From assembly GCF_018861065.1 (NCBI RefSeq), contig NZ_JAHKQO010000034.1, forward strand, positions 49,302 through 113,301: a DNA stretch of 64,000 bases, written 5' to 3'. The number at the start of each line of letters is the position of its first letter. The stretch's first letter is position 1. The DNA comes from Paraglaciecola arctica (GTDB lineage: Bacteria; Pseudomonadota; Gammaproteobacteria; Enterobacterales; Alteromonadaceae). The notes under the pieces are model-generated. The model did not search any database. It was not told the origin of the DNA and saw nothing but the letters and a program-made list of their open reading frames with translations. Positions 9,501 through 17,160 of the stretch are shown here, in pieces. A program made the position numbers and the translations under genes.

Positions 9501-10228
9501 TTGCCAACATTTTCCTGTAATTGCAGTTTGTGGATATCAATGATCTGGGTGGAAGACTGGGTTAAAAGGTTACCGCCACCTTTAACAAATAAATCTGAAT
9601 CAATGTCAGACAAATCCATCTCATCTTTGTGCTGCAACGACAAGCCTTCATTGGGTGTCAGTAAAATAGAGCGATTGAATTCATTGCGTTTACCTGACTT
9701 ATTTAAATAATGATGAAACTGTAGAATATTGCAGTGCATTATGAGTGTTTTACCACCACCGGTCGCAATCCAAATAGCAAGCTTATTCAACTCGCTTTCT
9801 TTGAAAGGCTCAACCCGATGTTTTTCTGGCAAAGGCCTATTAAATTCAACTAAGTAATGGTTCAATTCAACACATAGCTCAGCTTTATCAGTGAAATATC
9901 GGTTTAGGTAGTGCTCAGTGAATAGTAGAGAGAGGTACTGGAAGTATAATGGATACAGCGTATTTCCAGAATGATTGCGCCTGCTTGTAATACGTTTCCA
10001 ATAACTAACAATATGGTCGTCATACTGACGAAGCAAATCATTCGGAACTTTGCGGGCTTCTTCTGGTATCCATGTAATTAACTCATTTAAATATTTGGTA
10101 GTGTTGTCTTCCTCAAAACCGATTAGGTTGTCAGATGACAGGCTTTTACCCATCATCTCGATGCTTTCCTGACCAAATTGCGCCAGCATCCAACTGCCAA
10201 GTACTAACTTATTTTCGAAACGTGCCAT
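6512..10228 (-). CDS. Type III restriction-type helicase/nuclease (Res)
   Basis: A 1238-residue DEAD-like helicase with a C-terminal nuclease. Walker A is IATGGGKT (154-161), Walker B VLVDEGH (about 262) and motif VI LFGRGVRLKG (about 600). Near 965-985 YPDFIVW and VAFIDPKG give a PD-(D/E)XK nuclease core (acidic residue, then D-x-K), as in type III Res subunits. It would translocate on or cut DNA lacking the methylation made by the neighbouring Mod. It is larger than classic Res (about 970 residues) and has a long tail of unknown role after the nuclease. The start lies 11 bp after the mod stop. It is part of the minus-strand operon that runs on into the ThiC-like genes. Confidence 0.88.
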   Translation of the reverse strand: MARFENKLVLGSWMLAQFGQESIEMMGKSLSSDNLIGFEEDNTTKYLNELITWIPEEARKVPNDLLRQYDDHIVSYWKRITSRRNHSGNTLYPLYFQYLSLLFTEHYLNRYFTDKAELCVELNHYLVEFNRPLPEKHRVEPFKESELNKLAIWIATGGGKTLIMHCNILQFHHYLNKSGKRNEFNRSILLTPNEGLSLQHKDEMDLSDIDSDLFVKGGGNLLTQSSTQIIDIHKLQLQENVGKKGDGKTVAVESFESNNLVLVDEGHRGTGGEDWMNKRNMLCEQGFSFEYSATFGQAIRAANGADTSPTGSRPSSNKYRLIQQYAKCILFDYSYRFFHGDGYGKDHFILNLSDVWTEEQKQLYLTGCILNFYQQKKLYADKQTSIAEYLLADPLWIFVGGKVTAKNEANAETVSDIQAIIQFVARFLQNRENESTHFIELFLKQQDDLRDGSGRSIFSGAFSYLHTLWHGEDANLVFSDVLKQVFNADAKGMLHIVHLKSGVGEIGLRVGENNWFGVVNVGDASKLVTLCEEANLTNTIVTEQNFATSLFQGINKKGSPVNLLLGAKKFTEGWSSWRVSTMGLMNVGRAEGSEIIQLFGRGVRLKGYEFSLKRSSAIHGIKHPPHIPLLETLNVFGIRSDYMKEFEDYLEEEGVGETTTEVITLPVIKRLSRNDLKLIRLKNDIPPFKKAQKPWLEKQPEEMFGRVTLNWYPRIQAKRSTGQAAIALDVQLHEGILQAQHLAFLNFDEMYFELAQYKNEKAWYNLQLDRHQIKTLFQDPSWYRLLIPEDLLKITNFERMKMWQEIATSLLKKYAERYYNFRKQQYESPNLEYYEVTEADQNFFDEYKATIDRSEQVWIDKIQELKQKLTNGSFTDNWSFGNLTAFDFSRHQYEPLIHFKNNEVVKISPVPLNDGERDFITDLKHYFEKNQSFFDDKELYVLRNQSKGKGVGFFEAGNFYPDFIVWLIIGGKQYVAFIDPKGLSRIHGFDDPKIRFHKTVKDIEARLGDADVRLESFIVSNTYQREINWWASGSSSDLNFENHHVLFQKEDKARYIEKILSRLIKPIISEDETSELLKSAELSGSIYLSTGTFSEGFAVVEAYTQFAKSIGFSVVNNGEFVKGSWWRKGIELLTRAKNSSEAQELFEKGKKAIELATIEKLQSEVNKNNAEAAAAFLNSTKDISDVAAQFGSLLLVKTTKDGVAKVSTTVLTTEQLLLVENTPALMSKPADLLGIITN

Positions 10229-10239
10229 GTTAATGCCCC

Positions 10240-13200
10240 TTATACATCCTGAACATCAAACATAAGACGCTTAAATTCAGCTTCAATCAGTTTTACTTTG
10301 GAGTGTGGATCATCAAGTGTGTGGTCACCGTTAATATAGATGTGCTCAAACTCAGTATCTTTTGGATTAATTCCCTGCTTCTCTAGAAAACTGGTAATTT
10401 TATCGTTACTAATTTTTGTCTGATTACGCCACACTATTAAAGTCAATTCGTTTTTGGGATTTAATCCAGTAATAGTTATGACGTCATTAAAATCATCAAA
10501 ACTTTTCAAATGTAAACCCAGTAAATAATTAAATGTACTAATTAAGTCCACTTCAGTTTGCTGCGATGCTCCCACACTTCCTGCACTAATGAGCATTTTG
10601 AATCCAAATGGTTGTTCAAATGAATTAATATTTAAAAGTGAGTCACTTTGTCGATAATCTAAATCCAACCAATAATTTAAATAATAATCTTCCTTGAGAT
10701 TATCATTTTCATGGATCAACTGAAGTTCTGTTTCATTATTTTTGCTCCTGAGGTTTTGTAAGGAATCCTCATATGATTCTAAAGTGATATAGTTAATTAG
10801 AAACTTAGGAAGAGCACTTTCACCAGCATCTAGACATTGTCCATTCTTCCAACTTGTACTGTATGCAGCTTTAATTAATCTAGCTTTTAAAGCACTGTCA
10901 AAATGCTCCCCCATCTCTACCAAAATAAATTTCCGATGACCGTCATCAAGTCTATTCAACTCCATTACAGCTTGACCTGTTGTGCCCGAACCAGCAAAGA
11001 AATCTAAACAAATATCTTCTTTTTTCAAGTCAAGAACTCTTAAACAATCAGAAGTCGCATGAATGCTCTTTGGATAGGAAAAACTATCCGTACTACCTAA
11101 ATAATTTTGTAAAACTTTGGTTCCGCTTTCACTAGCAGAATATTTAGCATCATCCCACCAAGTACCCGGCAATGAACCAGACTGATTTGGTCTATACTTT
11201 CTCTGAATTTGGGTATCTTTATCAGTTATTCTAACCTCAAGATCATCTGATTCTTCAATTGCTCTATCTCTACTAATAGTCCAAACCCTTTCCTTACCCA
11301 ACTCATCTATTGGATAAAACACTTCTTCAGCGGGTAATGGCTTCTCTAAAATAATCCAATTTCTTTCTGCTTCATCCCATTCCATTTGTGGGATTCTGAG
11401 ATTTTTACCGTCTAAATAAACTGGGTAATATGACTTAGGTCTGTCAGATCTGTATGAATCGCCTCCAGACTTTCTAAAATTGGACCAAGCGAAAATACCT
11501 TTTGCGTCCTTCTCTGGGTAACGATTCGCTTTTGAGCCAACTCTAGGCAACCGTCCTACAGTAGAGGAATCACCTAAGCCGTAGAAAATAGCATACTCGT
11601 GATTTACTGAAAATCCTGAAGAAGATGGTCTCCCTTGAGGTTTACTTCTAATTACAGCTGTAGAGTGATGATTCTCTTCCCCAAAAATATTGTGACCAAT
11701 CGATGTTAGAAAAGGTAACTCGTAATCGTCAATTGTCATGCAAATATTAGAGCTTTTACTTGCTAGTTTTTTCGCAACTTTCAATCTATCAGAAATAAGA
11801 GATAGCCAAGAGGAGTGCTTGTATGAGTTTTTATATATTATTTCTGACAGACTTGTGTTGTAAGGAGGATCTATATATATACTTTTTATTTTATCTTTAA
11901 ATTTATTTTCTATAAAATTTAGAGCCTGAAAATTTTCTGATTTTATCAAAACACCATCGCAAACATCATCAAAATCATCGAAGGAAGATAAAAGTTTATG
12001 TTTGAATTCAATTGAGAAAAATGCTGTATCTACTATCAGATTTTGCTTGCTAGACAATAACTCCAAAGTTATATCATCACTAACAATTAAACCTAATTTT
12101 TTCCATTCCGAGATTTGAGATTCAGAAGATATAATATCGGATAAAAGTGCGTCTGGGACCAAATTTATCGAGACCAAATAATTACTTTCGGTAATGAATT
12201 TCTTTTTCAACCAAAGTTTTTTCTGAAAATCTTCAATTTGAGATAACATCTGAATCATTTTTAATGCAATACTTTTAATGATCTTTGCTTTATTCAAATG
12301 TAATTGAGTTAACTCAAAAGCTGTGTCATCCAAATCATCAAGGTGGATGACCTCATTCTTAATAAAAAAGTCGAGTTCACGGTTAAGGAAGCCACCCAAA
12401 TCTTTATGAATGAAGTAATCAAAGGTATTGCGTGCAGTGTAATCGTTCAGGTGTTTCTCTAGTAGCGTTCGGTTTTTATTTTTCTCTGTTGGTGCAGGCG
12501 TTTCTAAAAGTGTTAACCATTCACTAAACTGTGAGTCATTCACGGCAAAAATAGTTTTTACGGCTTCGTCATTCAGTTTATCCTGCTTCTTTTTACCAGC
12601 AGGAATAAACTGAAAGTTGATTAACAGCTCGCCATCTTTAATTGATAGTGGATTGTCACTATCGATAACAAAGCGGCGTTCTTCACCTGATTTAGCTTTT
12701 ACATTGTCCTTTTCTGTATCGGCTTCTATTAAATGTATACGGAATGGTATTTCCTGATTATTCGGATCTTTAGCAATAAAAGCATAATCTTTTAAATGCT
12801 CGGATGATTTGATGTAGTACTGATCATGGTTTGCCCAATAAAGTTTTACTTCTTCACCCTGATACGGGATGGCATAAGTATCAGCTTTGTAGCGGCGTTG
12901 GCTAATAAAGTCGCCTTTGTCGTAATAGCGACTGAAAAATGTCTGAAGTCTTGAAAATACCTCATTTTCAAGGGCCGTTCCATCTACTGTATTTTCAAGT
13001 TTCTTTTTGATTTCAAGCACTGCTGGAGAATTTTCAGGGTCGGGCGCACCATATTTACGCGCCTGCTCAATTTCAGCTGTAAGTTGTCTTTGAAGATCGG
13101 CTTTACTATCATTTCCTACGTTTGAAAAAGCGTTTTTTACTTGAGGTAGCAAGTCATTTTCTAAAAAACGATTTATCTCGTCTCGTTTCTGATTCATGAT

Positions 13201-13287
13201 GCGATAGATGCCAAAATCCAAATCGGCCTTGTCCATCTCAAACATGCTTTGTAATGTTTTAATTAATTTTTTATATGACTCACTCAT
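10240..13287 (-). CDS. Type III-like DNA methyltransferase (Mod)
   Basis: A 1015-residue beta-class N6-adenine or N4-cytosine methyltransferase. Catalytic motif IV is DPPYN (about 475), in SIYIDPPYNTS, and precedes SAM motif I DFFAGSGTTGQA (about 760); this order defines the beta class used by type III Mod proteins. The first 400 residues are a long charged region rich in Lys/Glu without a motif I can name, which makes it much longer than classic Mod (about 650). It would protect host DNA and give specificity to Res. It lies between the SNF2 helicase (33-bp gap) and res (11-bp gap). The recognition site cannot be predicted. Confidence 0.88.
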   Translation of the reverse strand: MSESYKKLIKTLQSMFEMDKADLDFGIYRIMNQKRDEINRFLENDLLPQVKNAFSNVGNDSKADLQRQLTAEIEQARKYGAPDPENSPAVLEIKKKLENTVDGTALENEVFSRLQTFFSRYYDKGDFISQRRYKADTYAIPYQGEEVKLYWANHDQYYIKSSEHLKDYAFIAKDPNNQEIPFRIHLIEADTEKDNVKAKSGEERRFVIDSDNPLSIKDGELLINFQFIPAGKKKQDKLNDEAVKTIFAVNDSQFSEWLTLLETPAPTEKNKNRTLLEKHLNDYTARNTFDYFIHKDLGGFLNRELDFFIKNEVIHLDDLDDTAFELTQLHLNKAKIIKSIALKMIQMLSQIEDFQKKLWLKKKFITESNYLVSINLVPDALLSDIISSESQISEWKKLGLIVSDDITLELLSSKQNLIVDTAFFSIEFKHKLLSSFDDFDDVCDGVLIKSENFQALNFIENKFKDKIKSIYIDPPYNTSLSEIIYKNSYKHSSWLSLISDRLKVAKKLASKSSNICMTIDDYELPFLTSIGHNIFGEENHHSTAVIRSKPQGRPSSSGFSVNHEYAIFYGLGDSSTVGRLPRVGSKANRYPEKDAKGIFAWSNFRKSGGDSYRSDRPKSYYPVYLDGKNLRIPQMEWDEAERNWIILEKPLPAEEVFYPIDELGKERVWTISRDRAIEESDDLEVRITDKDTQIQRKYRPNQSGSLPGTWWDDAKYSASESGTKVLQNYLGSTDSFSYPKSIHATSDCLRVLDLKKEDICLDFFAGSGTTGQAVMELNRLDDGHRKFILVEMGEHFDSALKARLIKAAYSTSWKNGQCLDAGESALPKFLINYITLESYEDSLQNLRSKNNETELQLIHENDNLKEDYYLNYWLDLDYRQSDSLLNINSFEQPFGFKMLISAGSVGASQQTEVDLISTFNYLLGLHLKSFDDFNDVITITGLNPKNELTLIVWRNQTKISNDKITSFLEKQGINPKDTEFEHIYINGDHTLDDPHSKVKLIEAEFKRLMFDVQDV

Positions 13288-13320
13288 TTTTCATTCCATT
13301 TTAATTCTTTTGAAGCTGGT

Positions 13321-16176
13321 TTATTTTACTGTCCAGCGGATTGTAAATAGGGTTTCTTCTGACGTTGTTTGCCGCATACGGTTCTCTAGTTGGGCTATGA
13401 GTTCATCACGTTTTTCCATGATCTCATCTTCAACATCGAAAATTTGTTGGCGCTGACGCCGTTGATGACGCTCTAATTCTTTTAGCTGGTGTTGTACTTT
13501 TTGTTGTTCTTCAATACTTATTGCTTGTCGTGACTCACGTTTAAGCGCTCGAATTTTTGTTTTGGTATCTTGTAATGCTTGTTCTGCCGCTAAAACTTTA
13601 TCGTCTGCCCATTTCTCCAACTTATCCCGCTCATCTTGGAAGAATTTATTGTTTGTATCCATCGCTGTTGCTAGCGTTGCTTCAACCTGTCGCTGAGTTT
13701 GTGCTGGTAATGTAGTAGGTGGCATTGCATTTAGCAGACTTGATTCGTTACCGGGTAAGCTAAACAATTTTTGACATACTTCGTGGTCAAGCAAAGACCC
13801 ATCTTCTTTTAAGCCAGTAAAAATCAAGTATTGTTCAGACTGGAGCGAGTCGATTGTGAGAAGTGTTAGTGTTATCCATCCACTCTGACCGACAAGTTGC
13901 TGGGCAACGGCAATTTTTGCATCATGTGCATTGTAATCAAACACAACCTGTCCTACGTTACATAGCTTTCTTCTGGCTTGCTCAATAATATGCTCACCTA
14001 GTGGATGATTGAGCCGATAGGCATGGCTATGGTGGCTGATTTCGCGCTTTTGTCCATTAGCCCGTATCAATTCGAAACGGCCACCCTCAATTCCGCCAAT
14101 TGCTTTTAAAGGAACGACAAAGCTGTAATCACATTCATCGAATTTGGCTATTCTGTTGAGTTCGTGTTTGGTTAACGACCAGAACCATTTGCTGATTTTA
14201 TCTAGCCGTTGTTCTGCTTCATCTAGTTTAATTTTCAGCAAATCGTGAATATCTTCGTCGAAGTTTTCTAGTAAGAGTTGCTGAGTTTCTTTCAGACGGG
14301 AATTAATTTCTGTCTCAAGTTGCTTTTGTAACTCATCAAACGCTTGTTCAATGGCCTGCGGTGTTCGGCAGGTATCGTAAATTTGTTGAATGCGTTTTTC
14401 GAAATCGACGCCGGATTCGATACTACCTAATACATCATCGGAAGCGCCAAAAACACCATCAAAGAGACTGAATTTCTCTGTAAGTAGTTCAAGCACACGT
14501 TGATCAGCATAATTTCGCTGGTTTAAGAAATTGATCACCACTACATCAAATTTTTGCCCGTAGCGATGACAACGACCAATACGTTGCTCAACACGTTGTG
14601 GATTCCACGGTAAGTCATAATTGATTAGCAAAGAGCAAAACTGAAGGTTTACACCTTCGGCGGCTGCCTCAGTTGCGATCATGATTTGCCCATGCGTTTT
14701 AAAGTGCTCGATTAAGGCTGTTCTTCTATCTACTTGTGGCGAACCTGTAATGCTGTCTGAGCCTTCATTTTCTGTCAGCCATTGTTTATAGATTTGAGTC
14801 GCTTCAGGGGAGTTATTCGTGCCGCTGAAGCTAACGATTTTACCTTCATATCCATTGCTATTAAGAAAACGAGCAATATACTCTTGTGTCCGTTTGGACT
14901 CAGTAAATATGATGGCTTTATTCTGTGCACCCATAAATTGCATATGATCAAAGCCAGAATCAAGAGCTTTCAATAAGGCCTTAAGTTTGCTATCAGAAGT
15001 TATTAACTTGGCTTTTTCAATGAAGATGTCTAGTTCATTAATTTCTTCATTTAATAACGCAGTATTGATTTCCCCATTGTTATGGTCTGCCTCATTTTCA
15101 GCCTCTAGTTCGTCGAGAATATCATCGTCAAGCTCATCTTCTTCAATCAAACTGGCTAATATGTCTTGATCGATGTTTTCATCTCGCAACTTTTCTAATC
15201 GCCGCTTGATAGTTTGAAGAGTGTTAAGCACTGCATAGGAACTAGACGCAAGCAATTTGCGTAAGATAAGACCTGTTAGATGCCTTTGTCTGCGTGGCAA
15301 TGCATAACTCTCTTCACGCTCAAGAAATGCAGATACACGGTCGTACAGCTCTTGCTCAATGTCACTAGGCGTAAAAGGTACGGTTACAGTTTTTCTTTCG
15401 GTATAGCGGATGTATTCGAGTACGTCTTTACGAAGAGTTCGCTTAACGAATGAGGATAATCTGCTTTTCAGTTCAGGGATATCGCTATCACTACTCATAA
15501 ATTGTTTACGGAATGCTTTATCGTCTCCAAATATATGCTCATCGATAATGGTTGATAGCCCATATAGTTCAAGCAAGGAGTTTTGTAATGGCGTAGCTGT
15601 TAGAAGAAGCTTTTTACGGCCATTGAAAGTACGTCTTAATGTTTGCCCCATCTTATTTCTTTCGCGGTGCGCGTTTCTTAGCTTGTGTGCTTCATCGAAA
15701 ACAACAACATTCCATGACTCTGCAACTAGCTTATCTTCTAAGCGGCAGGCATAGTGATAAGACAAAATCACTATTTTTTTGTGGTTAAGGGGGTTGTACA
15801 CGCCTTCTTTTTGCAAGAAGCGCCATGTCTTTGCATCCAAGACTATGGATGGCAGATTGAATTTATCTTGTAATTCTTGTGCCCATTGTCTTCGAAGCGC
15901 TGCGGGGCAGATAATAATTAATTTACGTTTTTGTTCTGCCCAAAGTTGCGATAAAACAAGGCCTGCTTCGATAGTTTTCCCAAGGCCAACCTCATCAGCT
16001 AAAACGACGCCTTGATTTAAAGGATTATTGAGAGCAAAAAGCGCAGCGTCAATCTGGTGTGGATTAAGATCAACGCTTGCATCAAAAAGAGATTGAGAAA
16101 GCCTATCTACACCATTATTCGCGTGTTGGATACTTAGTTCATGAGCGTAATACTTGGCGTGATAATCCGTAATCAT
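13321..16176 (-). CDS. SNF2/RapA-like helicase of the restriction operon
   Basis: A 951-residue Swi2/Snf2 ATPase. Walker A is LADEVGLGKT (about 61-70), the DEAH box VVFDEAHKLRN (about 162), and the C-terminal RecA lobe carries ATEAAAEGVNLQ and EQRIGRCHRYGQ (about 535). The last 100 residues are a Glu/Lys/Gln-rich coiled coil. SNF2 proteins translocate on double-stranded DNA; DISARM (DrmD) and several type III-like restriction clusters carry one. The ATG overlaps the stop of the upstream HTH gene (ATGA), and mod follows after 33 bp. DISARM is not supported because drmA, drmB and drmC are absent, so I read it as an extra translocase in a Mod-Res system. Confidence 0.87.
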   Translation of the reverse strand: MITDYHAKYYAHELSIQHANNGVDRLSQSLFDASVDLNPHQIDAALFALNNPLNQGVVLADEVGLGKTIEAGLVLSQLWAEQKRKLIIICPAALRRQWAQELQDKFNLPSIVLDAKTWRFLQKEGVYNPLNHKKIVILSYHYACRLEDKLVAESWNVVVFDEAHKLRNAHRERNKMGQTLRRTFNGRKKLLLTATPLQNSLLELYGLSTIIDEHIFGDDKAFRKQFMSSDSDIPELKSRLSSFVKRTLRKDVLEYIRYTERKTVTVPFTPSDIEQELYDRVSAFLEREESYALPRRQRHLTGLILRKLLASSSYAVLNTLQTIKRRLEKLRDENIDQDILASLIEEDELDDDILDELEAENEADHNNGEINTALLNEEINELDIFIEKAKLITSDSKLKALLKALDSGFDHMQFMGAQNKAIIFTESKRTQEYIARFLNSNGYEGKIVSFSGTNNSPEATQIYKQWLTENEGSDSITGSPQVDRRTALIEHFKTHGQIMIATEAAAEGVNLQFCSLLINYDLPWNPQRVEQRIGRCHRYGQKFDVVVINFLNQRNYADQRVLELLTEKFSLFDGVFGASDDVLGSIESGVDFEKRIQQIYDTCRTPQAIEQAFDELQKQLETEINSRLKETQQLLLENFDEDIHDLLKIKLDEAEQRLDKISKWFWSLTKHELNRIAKFDECDYSFVVPLKAIGGIEGGRFELIRANGQKREISHHSHAYRLNHPLGEHIIEQARRKLCNVGQVVFDYNAHDAKIAVAQQLVGQSGWITLTLLTIDSLQSEQYLIFTGLKEDGSLLDHEVCQKLFSLPGNESSLLNAMPPTTLPAQTQRQVEATLATAMDTNNKFFQDERDKLEKWADDKVLAAEQALQDTKTKIRALKRESRQAISIEEQQKVQHQLKELERHQRRQRQQIFDVEDEIMEKRDELIAQLENRMRQTTSEETLFTIRWTVK

Positions 16177-16355
16177 TTCTTATTATTCCTTTTGCGTGAT
16201 TCTATCCAGTCTTCGATATCAATACTTTTAAAACGCCAGCTACCGCCAACTTTAAAACCCGGAAGCTTACCTTCTGCGGCCAGCCTGTAAGCTGTTTTTT
16301 CGGTTAACTTGAGATATTCAGCAACTTCTTTCAGAGTCAATATGTCATCTAACAT
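16173..16355 (-). CDS. Excisionase/AlpA-like HTH protein, first gene of the restriction operon
   Basis: A 60-residue protein with a MerR/excisionase-type winged helix: LTLKEVAEYLKLTEKTAYRL, then LPGFKVGGSWRFKSIDIEDWI. This HTH_17 fold binds DNA as a small regulator or recombination directionality factor. Its stop overlaps the SNF2 start by 4 bp, so it is translationally coupled to the restriction genes and more likely regulates them than excision. A second AlpA-like gene at 22235-22426 is the better excisionase candidate. An inverted repeat at 16402-16429, just upstream, could be its operator. Confidence 0.8.
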   Translation of the reverse strand: MLDDILTLKEVAEYLKLTEKTAYRLAAEGKLPGFKVGGSWRFKSIDIEDWIESRKRNNKK

Positions 16356-16401
16356 AGTTAAGTTCTTTAATTGGTAGAGTGAGATAATAAGGGAATATTA
16401 G

Positions 16402-16429
16402 GGAATGCCAAGCAAAGATTTGGCATTCC
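16402..16429. promoter_or_regulatory. 10-bp perfect inverted repeat before the restriction operon
   Basis: GGAATGCCAA and TTGGCATTCC are separated by an 8-bp spacer. It lies between the end of ardA and the start of the HTH gene, both on the minus strand. No T-run follows on either strand, so an operator for the HTH protein is at least as likely as a terminator of ardA. Confidence 0.45.
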
Positions 16430-16454
16430 TTGTTAATTCTTAACGTCTTAAAAT

Positions 16455-16964
16455 TTAAGGTGAAAAAATTAGAACTGCATTTTCATATTCAATCGTTTGA
16501 ATATCCCCGCCCATCTCAAGATCCCGAGCATATCGCTCCCAGTCAAAATAGTAAGTTAGGTTGTCGGGTAATTGCAGTGAGTCCGCTAGCATCTCTTGTG
16601 CATAATCTTCAACTGAATCGTATTGACCCTGAAAACAGTCGGTGAGCATTCGCTTAGCTTCTTCAATGTCTTCATTGCAATAACTCAAAATCAAATGACC
16701 GTATTCATCATTTTCAAATAAAAATAGCGCTATATTGTGAACCTGCTCAATACTAAAAAATTCACCAATATCAGTATTTCCGAATCCTGCATAATCATGA
16801 ATGGCGTATTCTTCAGCTCTCTTGATTGGGCTTTTAGATAACATGGTTGCGATCTGCTCTTCTACTTCAGTTAGATCAAGTAGATTATCAATCCAAATAC
16901 CATGCAATGTACCTGAATTGTATGCTGCTAAGTCTGCTACATATATTTTTGCTTGTGAAAACAT
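16455..16964 (-). CDS. ardA: ArdA-like antirestriction protein
   Basis: A 169-residue acidic protein with the ArdA hallmark start AKIYVADLAAYNSGTLHGIWID and further family features (HDYAGFGN, then the acidic C-terminal helical region ending YYFDWERYARDLEMGG). ArdA mimics B-form DNA and blocks type I (and some other) restriction enzymes as an element enters a new host. It lies between the restriction operon and the oriT-like region, a usual place for genes expressed early after transfer. No conflict with the island's own system is implied, because ArdA acts mainly on type I enzymes. Confidence 0.88.
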   Translation of the reverse strand: MFSQAKIYVADLAAYNSGTLHGIWIDNLLDLTEVEEQIATMLSKSPIKRAEEYAIHDYAGFGNTDIGEFFSIEQVHNIALFLFENDEYGHLILSYCNEDIEEAKRMLTDCFQGQYDSVEDYAQEMLADSLQLPDNLTYYFDWERYARDLEMGGDIQTIEYENAVLIFSP

Positions 16965-16974
16965 AAGTTGTTCC

Positions 16975-17160
16975 TAAATTGCTGTTGAAGGTTTAACGCG
17001 GTTTATTCCGCGCTTGAGCCTTCTGGCGACACATGGCTTAGAGCAGGGATGAACTTGTCAACAAAAATCACGGAGTGTCTGTGCGAAGCAGAGAAACCGT
17101 TAATTTTGTTGACAAGGAAGGGGCGCAGCGCCCTTTTTGCTGGTTATTAACAGTGATTAA
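16975..17160. other. Gene-free stretch with nested inverted repeats, oriT candidate
   Basis: This 186-bp stretch between ardA and the relaxase gene holds three palindromes. CGCGG-TTTATT-CCGCG is at 16997-17012. A 13-bp perfect pair CTTGTCAACAAAA/TTTTGTTGACAAG (17054-17066 and 17104-17116) flanks about 37 bp. GGGCG-CAG-CGCCC followed by five T lies at 17121-17138. Origins of transfer typically lie beside the relaxase gene and consist of such repeats around a nic site. The 17121 hairpin looks like a terminator only on the plus strand, where no gene ends. I do not recognise a known nic sequence; GTGTCTGTGC at 17076-17085 is a weak resemblance only. Confidence 0.5.

Noticed and set aside
6512..16355. 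DISARM or BREX.
   Set aside because: No drmA, drmB, drmC, pglZ, brxC or brxL genes. The Mod-Res-SNF2 set is type III-like.
17121..17138. Terminator of the relaxase gene.
   Set aside because: The T-run is on the plus strand, whereas the relaxase is on the minus strand. It is treated as part of the oriT-like region instead.
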